NCBI GenBank assembly: GCA_947259575.1
Contig: CAMYMU010000046.1
Location: 62,001 to 126,000 of the forward strand
Direction: 5' to 3'
DNA length: 64,000 nucleotides
Source of the DNA: an uncultured Ectothiorhodospiraceae bacterium
GTDB lineage: Bacteria; Pseudomonadota; Gammaproteobacteria; UBA6429; Thiohalophilaceae
In this document: one piece after another, positions 18,545-26,900 of the stretch
Layout of the letters: each line of letters starts with the position of its first letter
Position numbering within the stretch: the first letter of the stretch is position 1
Program-made: the position numbers and the translations under genes
Notes under the pieces: generated by a model
What the model was told of the DNA's origin: nothing
Databases searched by the model: none
The model's input: only the letters and a program-made list of their open reading frames with translations

Positions 18545-19290
18545 TATCTTACAAACCCGAACAATTTAGTTTCAATGTTTCGTGGGTTTTCTCCTTCCGC
18601 TATGGACACGACACCTTCTACAATCATTTCGCGAAATTGCGATTGCATGTGCACAATATTTTTTAATTTGGTCGCAATGGGTAAAAACACCAGGTTTGCC
18701 GCACCTACACCATAGATGGTTGCAACAAAGGCAACCGCAATGCCGCTACCGAGTTTACTTGGATCAGAAAGATTACCCATGACCTGAATCAGTCCAATCA
18801 CCGCACCGATAATACCGATAGTCGGGCTGTAGCCACCCATACTTTCAAATATTCTTGCGCCTTGATTATCCGAATGTTCTTTTGTATTAATTTCGACGTC
18901 CAGAATGGCTCTTATATTTTCAGGTTCTGAACCATCAACAAGAAGCTGCAATCCTTTTCGAGTAAACGGATCTTTTTCCGTTTCTTCAATATTCTCCAGG
19001 CCTAATAAACCTTCTTTACGAGCGATATCACTCCAGGACACAATCTTTTCGATAGCCTCGATGTTTTCAACCTTAGGTGGACTGAATGTCCAGAACAACA
19101 TACGCATACCGCGTGCAAATGTAGAGAAAGGTGATTGCAACATAACAGCACCGAGTGTGCCGCCTAGTACAATCAGAATCGCAGGACCATTCAGCAACTG
19201 ACCAATATGGCCACCTTCAAGGTATTGTCCGACCAGGATTGCAGCAACCCCGATAAGCAGACCAACAATACTTAAAATATCTAATCTCAT
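18544..19290 (-). CDS. motC: Flagellar stator protein MotC (MotA family)
   Basis: A 248-aa channel subunit with four membrane segments and a cytoplasmic loop 'SDIARKEGLLGLEN', which holds the charged residues facing FliG. 'GGYSPTIGIIGAVIGLIQVM' and 'GVGAANLVFLPIATKLK' mark helices 3 and 4. It overlaps cheB by four bases (ATGA). The pair MotC-MotD within a che operon is the Pseudomonas arrangement. Confidence 0.93.
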   Translation of the reverse strand: MRLDILSIVGLLIGVAAILVGQYLEGGHIGQLLNGPAILIVLGGTLGAVMLQSPFSTFARGMRMLFWTFSPPKVENIEAIEKIVSWSDIARKEGLLGLENIEETEKDPFTRKGLQLLVDGSEPENIRAILDVEINTKEHSDNQGARIFESMGGYSPTIGIIGAVIGLIQVMGNLSDPSKLGSGIAVAFVATIYGVGAANLVFLPIATKLKNIVHMQSQFREMIVEGVVSIAEGENPRNIETKLFGFVR

Positions 19291-20384
19291 ACTCTTTGCG
19301 CAATGTTGGGCCCAACATCAACCAGGGTCATTTCCTGATCGGTTATTCCCGCTTCTGTTACTGCGGAAGGCATTCCATAAACGACACAACTACTTTCATC
19401 TTGTGCCCAAACAGTTGATCCTGACGTTTTTAACTCTCGAGAACCTTCACGCCCATCTGCTCCCATGCCAGTCAAAATAATTGCCAGTGTATTGTTGGGG
19501 TAGAGCTTTGCGATTGACGAAAACGTGATATCAACCGAGGGTTTATATGTTTGACTTGCATCGGCCTCGGTTATTTTTATTACTGGATTTCCTGCGCGTC
19601 CTTCAATAAGCATTTGTTTGCCGCCGGGTGCAAGATAGGCGCAGGCATTATTAAGTGGCTCACCATCTTCTGCTTCTTTCACTGTAATCTCGCATAGATC
19701 ATTCAGGCGTTGCGCGAAGGCTGGCGTAAACGAGCCAGGCATATGCTGTACGAGAATGATTGGCACAGGAAAATCAGCTGGGATTTTTGTAAGTACTTCT
19801 TGTAAAGCCACAGGACCACCTGTTGATGTACCTATGGCAACCAGTTCAATACCACCACGTTTGTTTGTTTTGGGTGCGGTTGCAGCATCTGGTGCCGACG
19901 AAGTAGCTTTCGCAGTAGAAGGCATTCTCCTCGCTGCAGGTTTTGATAATGGTTTCTTAGCTACCGATGGAGTAAGAAGATTAATCGGTTGTTTAACTAA
20001 TAGCTTAACGCGTTCGCAAAGTAATTTCTTTGCTTCTTCGCGATCACTGGAAATTTCTTCAAAACGTTTGGGTAAAAAATCTAAGGCGCCAGCATCAAGT
20101 GCATCGAGTGTTGATTTTGCACCATCAGTGGTTAAAGACGAAAACATGATAATACGTGTCGGTGTAGACTGCATTATTTCACGCGTTGCAGTGATGCCAT
20201 CCATCTCTGGCATCTCAATATCCATAGTGACTACATCAGGTTTGAGCTCCTTAACTTTCTCAATCGCGACCTTCCCATTTTCGGCGTCACCAATAACACT
20301 GATATCGCTGTCCGCCTCCAACATCTCAGTTACACGTCGGCGGAAAAATCCTGAGTCATCCACCACCAAGACGCGTACTGCCAT
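19287..20384 (-). CDS. cheB: Chemotaxis methylesterase/glutamine deamidase CheB
   Basis: A 365-aa response regulator-esterase that demethylates receptors during adaptation. The receiver domain (1-120) has D10-D11 and phospho-acceptor D55 ('VVTMDIEMPEMDG'). A long linker (about 135-175) leads to the esterase domain with the serine in 'AIGTSTGGPVAL', the histidine in 'LVQHMPGSFT' and the aspartate in 'GMGADG'. The partner methyltransferase cheR is not in the window. Confidence 0.96.
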   Translation of the reverse strand: MAVRVLVVDDSGFFRRRVTEMLEADSDISVIGDAENGKVAIEKVKELKPDVVTMDIEMPEMDGITATREIMQSTPTRIIMFSSLTTDGAKSTLDALDAGALDFLPKRFEEISSDREEAKKLLCERVKLLVKQPINLLTPSVAKKPLSKPAARRMPSTAKATSSAPDAATAPKTNKRGGIELVAIGTSTGGPVALQEVLTKIPADFPVPIILVQHMPGSFTPAFAQRLNDLCEITVKEAEDGEPLNNACAYLAPGGKQMLIEGRAGNPVIKITEADASQTYKPSVDITFSSIAKLYPNNTLAIILTGMGADGREGSRELKTSGSTVWAQDESSCVVYGMPSAVTEAGITDQEMTLVDVGPNIAQRV

Positions 20385-20444
20385 GTCACTTACTCCTTTA
20401 GATATACTTTTGTATTTTGCAGCGAGATTAAAATCAGCATCGTG

Positions 20445-22550
20445 TTATCGCGACGTTCCATAACGTCGCATCAAACCCGGTATATCAAGAATGATTGCAA
20501 TCCCACCGTCACCCGTGATGGTGGCACCTGCCAACCCAGCTGTGCCATGCAATAATGCACCCAGTGGTTTAATCACAACTTCTTCCTGACCGATCAATTC
20601 ATCAACAAGGAAACCGATACGCTGTGTACCTGACTGAACCACAACCACATGTCCTTCTGAAGGCAGCTCTGTTGAGGCATAACCATTTACTAACCAACGA
20701 CGTAAATAGTAAAGCGGCAAGGTTCTCTCGCGGTTAACCACGACCAGTTGACCATCGACAATATTTGTTTTACTTAGATCAAGATGGAAAATTTCATTTA
20801 CATTCACAAGTGGCAAGGCAAATAATTGTTTTTCCAGTTGCACCATCAGGGTTGGCATAATCGCTAACGTCAATGGCAATTTGATACTAAGACGACTACC
20901 CTTACCGAGCGCGGAATCAATTTCAACTGATCCATTCAACTGGGCAATGCGGGTTTTCACCACATCCATGCCCACACCGCGGCCAGATATGTCAGAGATC
21001 TCTTTCTTGGTGGAAAAACCTGGCGCAAAAATAAGACCATAAGCTTCTTTGTCATCCAGGCGTGCAGCCGCTTCCTTATCCATAAGTCCTTTTTCAACTG
21101 CGATTCCACGCAATACATCTGCGTCCATTCCCTTACCATCGTCTTCAATGGTCAATAGGATGTGATCGCCTTCCTGCGCCGCCGTTAATACCACTGTACC
21201 TTCTTTCTGTTTTCCGGAGGCCTCACGATCAGCTGGCATTTCAATACCATGATCCACTGCATTACGAACCAGGTGAACAAGAGGATCTGCCAGTGCTTCG
21301 ACTAGGTTTTTATCCAGATCGGTTTCTTCGCCAATCATTTCAAGGCGAATTTCTTTCTTCAAGCTTCTTGCTAAATCACGTACAACGCGAGGGAAACGGC
21401 CAAAGACTTTCTTGATTGGCTGCATACGTGTCTTCATCACAGCCATTTGCAGATCAGTTGTCACCAAATCCAGGTTGGCAACAGCCTTAACCATTTCTTC
21501 GTTTCCAGAAGCTGAGCCTAAGCGGTCAATTCGATTACGTACTAATACTAATTCACCAACCATATTCATGATGTCATCAAGGCGCTTAGTATCGACCCGA
21601 ACAGATGTTTCCTGTGTCGCTGGTTTTTCTTTAGCTGCTGGTTTAGCTGCTGGTTTAGCCGCTGGTTTTGGTGTGGCTTTTGCTGCTGGTTTCGGTGTGG
21701 CTTTAGCCACAGCTTTAGGTGCTGGTGTCTTACTTTGATCTATATTTCCGCTTTGGAAACTTCCTTTGCCATGAATATTATCGAGTAGGTTTTCAAACTC
21801 ATCTTCCGAGATTTCGTCACTTTCTGTATGAGTCTCAGCAACTTCGGATTTTTCTTCTGGTTTATTCGTTTCTGGTGTTTTAGTGTCGGGTGCAGCTTTT
21901 TGTTCGACACCCCCGAACTTCCCTGCTCCATGTATATCATCGAGCAGGTTTTCAAACTCATCCTCGGAAATTTCATCGCTAGCAGGTTCTGCACTAGCGG
22001 GGTCAGCGGCTGACGCTGTAGGTGCAACCGCAGGTGTTTTACCATCTAATGCATCTAACAATGATTCGAACTCTTCATCGGTGATATCCATATCACCATC
22101 ACTGGCTGCAACTGTTTCAGCAGGTTCTGCTGCTGCCGGCGCTTCTGCTTCAGCGGCAGGTGCCGCAGCCTCTTCACCACTAAGAATTTGTTCAAGTGCT
22201 GCAATAAGACTTTGATCGGCAGAAGGTGGTTCTTCACCATCCTTGAGTGCATCAAACTGATCGTTCAGAACATCGAGTACAGGTAGGATGGCATCCATTA
22301 ACTCAGGAGAAACCTGGCGCTCACCATTTCTTAACAGGTTAAAAATATCCTCAGAACGATGGCAAATCACAACCATCGGTTCAACATTCAGGAAACCGGC
22401 ACCACCTTTGATGGTATGAAATCCACGAAAAACAGTGTTAAGCAAGTCCATATCATCTGGACTTTGCTCCAGATCGACCAGTTGCTCATTCAGCTGTTCC
22501 AGGATTTCTCCTGCTTCTACCAGGAAGTCTTGTAAAAGCTCGTCATCCAC
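20445..22550 (-). CDS. cheA: Chemotaxis histidine kinase CheA
   Basis: A 701-aa kinase. The Hpt domain has the phosphorylated histidine H45 ('FHTIKGGAGF'). The long linker contains three similar acidic blocks (residues 155-170, 193-210 and 246-263) and then a Lys/Pro/Ala-rich repeat. After that come the dimerisation helices ('MNMVGELVLVRNRI'), the ATPase domain with N box 'HLVRNAVDHGIE', G1 'DDGKGMD' and G2 'GRGVGMDVV', and the CheW-like C-terminus. The start is GTG. The linker blocks may serve ParP binding, by analogy with the CheA localisation domain in Vibrio. Confidence 0.96.
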   Translation of the reverse strand: MDDELLQDFLVEAGEILEQLNEQLVDLEQSPDDMDLLNTVFRGFHTIKGGAGFLNVEPMVVICHRSEDIFNLLRNGERQVSPELMDAILPVLDVLNDQFDALKDGEEPPSADQSLIAALEQILSGEEAAAPAAEAEAPAAAEPAETVAASDGDMDITDEEFESLLDALDGKTPAVAPTASAADPASAEPASDEISEDEFENLLDDIHGAGKFGGVEQKAAPDTKTPETNKPEEKSEVAETHTESDEISEDEFENLLDNIHGKGSFQSGNIDQSKTPAPKAVAKATPKPAAKATPKPAAKPAAKPAAKEKPATQETSVRVDTKRLDDIMNMVGELVLVRNRIDRLGSASGNEEMVKAVANLDLVTTDLQMAVMKTRMQPIKKVFGRFPRVVRDLARSLKKEIRLEMIGEETDLDKNLVEALADPLVHLVRNAVDHGIEMPADREASGKQKEGTVVLTAAQEGDHILLTIEDDGKGMDADVLRGIAVEKGLMDKEAAARLDDKEAYGLIFAPGFSTKKEISDISGRGVGMDVVKTRIAQLNGSVEIDSALGKGSRLSIKLPLTLAIMPTLMVQLEKQLFALPLVNVNEIFHLDLSKTNIVDGQLVVVNRERTLPLYYLRRWLVNGYASTELPSEGHVVVVQSGTQRIGFLVDELIGQEEVVIKPLGALLHGTAGLAGATITGDGGIAIILDIPGLMRRYGTSR

Positions 22551-22596
22551 AATCTAATCCTTATGCTCTTCTGACAAATTTCTTAATTAAACTCGT

Positions 22597-23352
22597 TTAA
22601 AATCCAAGGCTAGATAACAAATCATCAACATCATCTTGGCCTGAGACAGTACTGCCACTGTCATTGACGCCTGGCACAACAGGACCCGCCAGTTTGTCTT
22701 CTCGTGCAACCTTGTTAGCATCAACTTTATCAAGACTACCTGTAAGCTTGATAATCTCCACCAGATTACTTTCAACTTCTTCAACCAGCGTAATAACTTT
22801 CTTAATAATCTGGCTGGTGAGATCCTGAAAATCCTGGGCCATTAACACATTGGTCAATGAACCCCTTAACTTGCCGGCGTCACCTGTATTCGCGTCAAAA
22901 AATTCATCCAGGCTGTTAGCAAGTTGTTTAAATTCATTAATGTCCATGTCGCGCTGTTTAAACCGTTTCCATTTTTCATGCAATGCGTTGGAGCGTGTTT
23001 CCAGTTCTTCACAAATTGGTAGCGAATCTTCAACTTCATTCAAAGTTCTGTTCGCTGCCTGATCAGTCATGTCAATGACGTGGCGTAACCGCTGACGCGC
23101 ATCGGGTATCTCAGACTGAGCAAGTACGCTGATTTGCTCGTCCATGCCAAACGCAGATATCGCATCATGTAACTCTCGCGTTATCCGACCCATTTCCTTA
23201 TAGATATCCGTTTCACGAATTTTCGCAAGATCGTCTATCACTTCACTTGCCCCGACAGCATCACCCTTTTCCATCGCTGCCAATAGATCTCTTACCCGTG
23301 CGATGTTCTCATCCGTCAGGATTTCATTTTCATCCATTAATTTTGCTTCCAT
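22597..23352 (-). CDS. cheZ: CheY-phosphate phosphatase CheZ
   Basis: A 251-aa dephosphorylase for CheY-P. The long four-helix hairpin carries the active-site aspartate and glutamine in 'QDFQDLTSQ' (D177 and Q181 here), and the C-terminal peptide 'DDVDDLLSSLGF' is the CheY-docking tail. Its ATG overlaps the cheY stop (TAATG). A second ATG five codons in is also possible. Confidence 0.95.
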   Translation of the reverse strand: MEAKLMDENEILTDENIARVRDLLAAMEKGDAVGASEVIDDLAKIRETDIYKEMGRITRELHDAISAFGMDEQISVLAQSEIPDARQRLRHVIDMTDQAANRTLNEVEDSLPICEELETRSNALHEKWKRFKQRDMDINEFKQLANSLDEFFDANTGDAGKLRGSLTNVLMAQDFQDLTSQIIKKVITLVEEVESNLVEIIKLTGSLDKVDANKVAREDKLAGPVVPGVNDSGSTVSGQDDVDDLLSSLGF

Positions 23353-23738
23353 TAACCTTCGATACGCTCAAAGATTTTATCGAGCTTTTCCTTAAGCGTT
23401 GCGGCAGTAAAAGGTTTAACAATATAACCATTCACACCCGCCTGTGCAGCTTCAACAATCTGCTCACGTTTTTGTTCGGCCGTAACCATAAGTACCGGAA
23501 GGTCCTTCAACTTTTCATCGGCTCGCACATGTTTGAGTAAATCGATTCCCTGCATACCTGGCATGTTCCAGTCGGTAACAAGAAAATCAATGCCTCCAGC
23601 CTGCAATATTGGCAATGCTGTTGTGCCATCATCTGCTTCTGCGGTATTGTTAAACCCCAGATCACGGAGCAAGTTTTTAATGATACGTCGCATCGTAGAA
23701 AAATCATCGACGACGAGAATTTTCATATTTGTATCCAC
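23352..23738 (-). CDS. cheY: Chemotaxis response regulator CheY
   Basis: A 128-aa single receiver domain that binds FliM when phosphorylated. It has the acid pair D11-D12, acceptor D56 ('LVTDWNMPG'), the threonine in 'VMVTAE' and the lysine in 'YIVKPF'. A GTG start (MDTNMKIL...) is favoured because GGAGG lies 6 bases before it; the internal ATG that would match most relatives has no properly spaced Shine-Dalgarno. It is the first gene after a sigma-28 promoter. Confidence 0.96.
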   Translation of the reverse strand: MDTNMKILVVDDFSTMRRIIKNLLRDLGFNNTAEADDGTTALPILQAGGIDFLVTDWNMPGMQGIDLLKHVRADEKLKDLPVLMVTAEQKREQIVEAAQAGVNGYIVKPFTAATLKEKLDKIFERIEG

Positions 23739-23832
23739 GAAATCCCTCCAGACTTCCTAACTATTCCTAAACATCGAATAAGACATCCTTCAATATCAAC
23801 ATGCGTTGCGATACACACACCGCACAAGATTA

Positions 23833-23859
23833 GTATCGGACGGGGTAGGAAAAGATTTA
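23833..23859 (-). promoter_or_regulatory. Sigma-28 (FliA) promoter of the che operon
   Basis: On the minus strand: TAAA, exactly 15 bases, then TCCGATAC, against the consensus TAAA-N15-GCCGATAA (10 of 12 positions). It lies in the 217-base gap between fliA and cheY, with a start point about 100 bases before cheY. Confidence 0.75.
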
Positions 23860-23955
23860 ATTTCGGAGGCTAAAGATTGAGAAAAAAATGCGACTATTCA
23901 TGAAATTAGCCGCAATAATTCGTTCAGAAAACGTACAGAAAATCCTTGCGATGAC

Positions 23956-24693
23956 TCAGGCATTTTCGCTGATACGATTCGACATCCGTGCTTGTAGACG
24001 AATGACCGCCTGTGAATGAATCTGGCTGACCCGGGATTCACTGACCCCCATAACCGCACCAATTTCACGGAGATTAAGCTCTTCATCATAGTACAACGCC
24101 ATCACCAGTCGCTCGCGCTCAGGTAAACTTGCCACAGCCTCAGAGATAATCTTTTGCATATCTTCTTTCTGTAAGCCATCAAGAATACCAGGGGTATTGT
24201 CGGAGATATTCTCGAGCAGAGACTCTTCACCCAGGCCCATATCTTCAACGCTCAGGACTTTGTGATAACTGTTGTCTTGCAGAATTTTGTAATAATCCTC
24301 GATCGGCATATCCAGGGTATCTGCAATTTCTGTATCACGTGCATCACGACCATGTTCATTTTCAATTTCACGTACCGCCTCAGCCACCATTCGGGCTTTA
24401 CGGTGGACTGAACGAGGTGCCCAGTCATTCTTACGGATTTCATCCAGCATCGAGCCTCGGATACGAATACCTGCATAGGTTTCAAAACTGGCTCCCTGGG
24501 TAGCATCGTAGTTGCGTGAGGCTTCAAGCAATCCGATCATACCCGCCTGAATCAGGTCTTCGAGCTGGACACTAGCAGGTAAACGATTAATCAAATGACA
24601 AGCGATCCGTTTCACTAACGACGCATGTTTTTCGACGAGTTCATTGTGACTCGTTAGATGTTGTTCAGATGCATACATAGCTACCCCGTTCAT
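23956..24693 (-). CDS. fliA: RNA polymerase sigma-28 factor FliA
   Basis: A 245-aa flagellar sigma factor. Region 2 has 'LEDLIQAGMIGLLEASRNYD' and 'IRIRGSMLDEIRKNDWAPRSV'. Region 4 has 'ERERLVMALYYDEELNLREIGAVMGVSESRVSQIHSQA'-type helix-turn-helix text. It overlaps flhG by four bases. Four good sigma-28 promoters in the window are its likely targets. The anti-sigma factor FlgM is not present here. Confidence 0.97.
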   Translation of the reverse strand: MNGVAMYASEQHLTSHNELVEKHASLVKRIACHLINRLPASVQLEDLIQAGMIGLLEASRNYDATQGASFETYAGIRIRGSMLDEIRKNDWAPRSVHRKARMVAEAVREIENEHGRDARDTEIADTLDMPIEDYYKILQDNSYHKVLSVEDMGLGEESLLENISDNTPGILDGLQKEDMQKIISEAVASLPERERLVMALYYDEELNLREIGAVMGVSESRVSQIHSQAVIRLQARMSNRISENA

Positions 24694-25580
24694 GACACCG
24701 CCTCAATTGTTGTGGTCTGTGGTTGTATGAGTCGTTCTACGAAAAATTCAAGATGACCACTTGCTGATGCGGGTAACGGCCATTTTACTGCTTTATCCGC
24801 CAGCGTCATGAAGGCCTGTGCCGATTTACTTCTCGGAAAGGCCTCAACTACCGCTCGCTGCTTCTTGACCGACTTTTGTAAAAACTCATCTCGTGGAACG
24901 TATCCCATATAGTCTAGCGCAACATCCAGAAAACGATCGGTTACTTTCAAGATTTTGTTATAGATTTCTCTACCATGTTGCGCTCCATCTGCCATATTAG
25001 CCATCACCCGGAAGCGGAAAATGCCATGCTCACGACTTAATAGCTTAATAATAGCGTAGGCATCGGTCACCGATGCCGGCTCATCGCAGACGACAACAAC
25101 GACTTCCTGTGCTGCGCGAGTAAAACTAGTCACTGAGTCGGAAATACCGGCAGCGGTATCGACAATCAATGTATCAAATTCCTGATTCAATTCGCTGAAG
25201 GCTTGAATAACGCCTGCATGAGTTTCAGGTGAGAGCTCAGCCATATCCTTGATACCTGAAGCTGCAGGAATGATCTTAATCCCTTCCGGTCCTTCTAACA
25301 TAATTTCTTCCAGTGTCCGTTCGCCGGTAATAACATGATGTAAATTGGCTGAGGCATGCAGACCTAACAAAATATCGATATTGGCAAGACCGAGATCAGC
25401 ATCCAGAATTAAAACTTTGTTACCGTTATGTGCCAACGCAACACCGAGATTAACAGCAACATTGGTTTTACCAACACCGCCCTTTCCACCTGTGACTGCC
25501 AACACTCTTACTGGTTTTGGGTTTGCCATTCGACGTAATCCTGAGGCTTGATCAATTGGCACGGCATCAACCATGAGCAT
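24690..25580 (-). CDS. flhG: Flagellar number regulator FlhG (FleN), MinD-like ATPase
   Basis: A 296-aa MinD-family ATPase that limits flagellar number and acts with FlhF. The Walker A is 'VTGGKGGVGKTNVAVNLG', with 'LDADLGLANIDILLG' and 'IVDTAAGISDSV' following. The N-terminal 'PIDQASGLRRM' is the usual FlhG activator helix that stimulates FlhF. The frame is open slightly further up to a TTG, but ATG 25578-25580 (or ATG 25572-25574) with GGTGG upstream is preferred. It overlaps the end of flhF. Confidence 0.94.
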   Translation of the reverse strand: MLMVDAVPIDQASGLRRMANPKPVRVLAVTGGKGGVGKTNVAVNLGVALAHNGNKVLILDADLGLANIDILLGLHASANLHHVITGERTLEEIMLEGPEGIKIIPAASGIKDMAELSPETHAGVIQAFSELNQEFDTLIVDTAAGISDSVTSFTRAAQEVVVVVCDEPASVTDAYAIIKLLSREHGIFRFRVMANMADGAQHGREIYNKILKVTDRFLDVALDYMGYVPRDEFLQKSVKKQRAVVEAFPRSKSAQAFMTLADKAVKWPLPASASGHLEFFVERLIQPQTTTIEAVS

Positions 25581-26862
25581 GCGCCACCATACCGCCAATC
25601 ATTTGTGAAATCGGATCATCCTTGGCACCGATACCCACATCCTGCATGATCGCAACGGCACGGCTCACCAGTGCATGTGCTCGTGCAGGATGTAAATCTT
25701 CAGGTACTTGTTGACCATCACTGATGTAAGCAATAGGCAACTTATGCTCAACTGCTACCGATAAACCACCACCCAGGCTAGTTGTCTCATCCACCTTGGT
25801 AAGAATGCATCCAGTCAGCGGTACCGCTTTAAAAGCACGTTCAACATCGGTCATCACACCACGTTGGTTATTAGCGGCCATCGCGAGAAATACCTTGATA
25901 TCATGGCCGCATTCTTTCAACAGATTAAACTGTTCGTTCAGTCGCATATCACGCTGACTCATTCCTGCGGTATCGATAATCACTAGCTCTTTGTCATGAA
26001 AAGCAGCTAACGCATCTTGTAAACTCTCAACATCACTGGCAACACGCATGGGCGCACCCATAATCCTTGCATAACTTCTTAGTTGCTCATGTGCTGCAAC
26101 CCTATAATTATCGGTAGTAACTAGTCCTACCCGACCTTTACCATGTCGCAACAAATAGCGAGCGGCTAACTTGGCCACGGTGGTCGTCTTACCAACACCG
26201 GTTGCACCAACGATTGCAATCACATTCTTTTTGGTATTCAGAATCGAATCGTCCATCACGGGTAACTGGTGAGCGAGGACACCCAATGCCATTCGCCAGT
26301 TATGATCAATGTCTTCGCTTTCCTGCAACTGCTCAGTGATGTTTCTAGATAATGTAGGACTGAGTCCTAAGGCAATAAGACGTTGTAATATACGTGCGCG
26401 AACAGGGTGATAACGTGTTTCATTTTCCCAGGCCAGACCGGAGAGCTGATTCACCAGTAGCCCACGTAATGATTTAATCTCTGATTGCATTTCTTTGAAC
26501 GACTGATCATTATTCAGCTTAAAGGGTTCTTGCTGCACTGCACTCGCGGCAGTAGCTTGTGCTTGTGCAAAATTATTATTCTGTGCAGGCTTCTGATTTG
26601 TTGCGGGAATACCTCGGCCATAGCGTACGTCATCCCAGATCGCTTCGCGCTGTAATTCCTGGTCGTTATCGTCAAATCCAATGGCATTCGATTCGGCCTC
26701 ACTCGGACCCAGCAGACTTTCGTCATAGTCGATAGCGGCAACCACTTCAACACCTGCGGCAGTTGTCTGATTAGAAAGGATTACTGCGTCTTCTCCCAGT
26801 GCATCCCGTACCTGGCGAATGGCCTGACGCATATCGGGACCTGTAAAGCGTTTTATTTTCAT
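25567..26862 (-). CDS. flhF: Flagellar SRP-like GTPase FlhF
   Basis: A 431-aa GTPase that places the flagellum at the pole. It has a short basic N-terminus, a Gln/Asn-rich linker (about 85-120) and an SRP-type NG domain with G1 'GATGVGKTT' (219-227), 'DTAGMSQRD' and 'TKVDET'. The gene lies between flhA and flhG in the canonical order. The 38-base gap to flhA shows no promoter that I can see. Confidence 0.95.
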   Translation of the reverse strand: MKIKRFTGPDMRQAIRQVRDALGEDAVILSNQTTAAGVEVVAAIDYDESLLGPSEAESNAIGFDDNDQELQREAIWDDVRYGRGIPATNQKPAQNNNFAQAQATAASAVQQEPFKLNNDQSFKEMQSEIKSLRGLLVNQLSGLAWENETRYHPVRARILQRLIALGLSPTLSRNITEQLQESEDIDHNWRMALGVLAHQLPVMDDSILNTKKNVIAIVGATGVGKTTTVAKLAARYLLRHGKGRVGLVTTDNYRVAAHEQLRSYARIMGAPMRVASDVESLQDALAAFHDKELVIIDTAGMSQRDMRLNEQFNLLKECGHDIKVFLAMAANNQRGVMTDVERAFKAVPLTGCILTKVDETTSLGGGLSVAVEHKLPIAYISDGQQVPEDLHPARAHALVSRAVAIMQDVGIGAKDDPISQMIGGMVAHAHG

Positions 26863-26900
26863 GTTCTACCTTCGTTCTCTCGCTGGGTTACTTACTCGTC

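Noticed and set aside
19756-20463. 235-codon open frame opposite cheB
   Set aside because: It is the antisense of a clearly coding cheB with all catalytic motifs; Ser/Thr-rich composition is a shadow effect.
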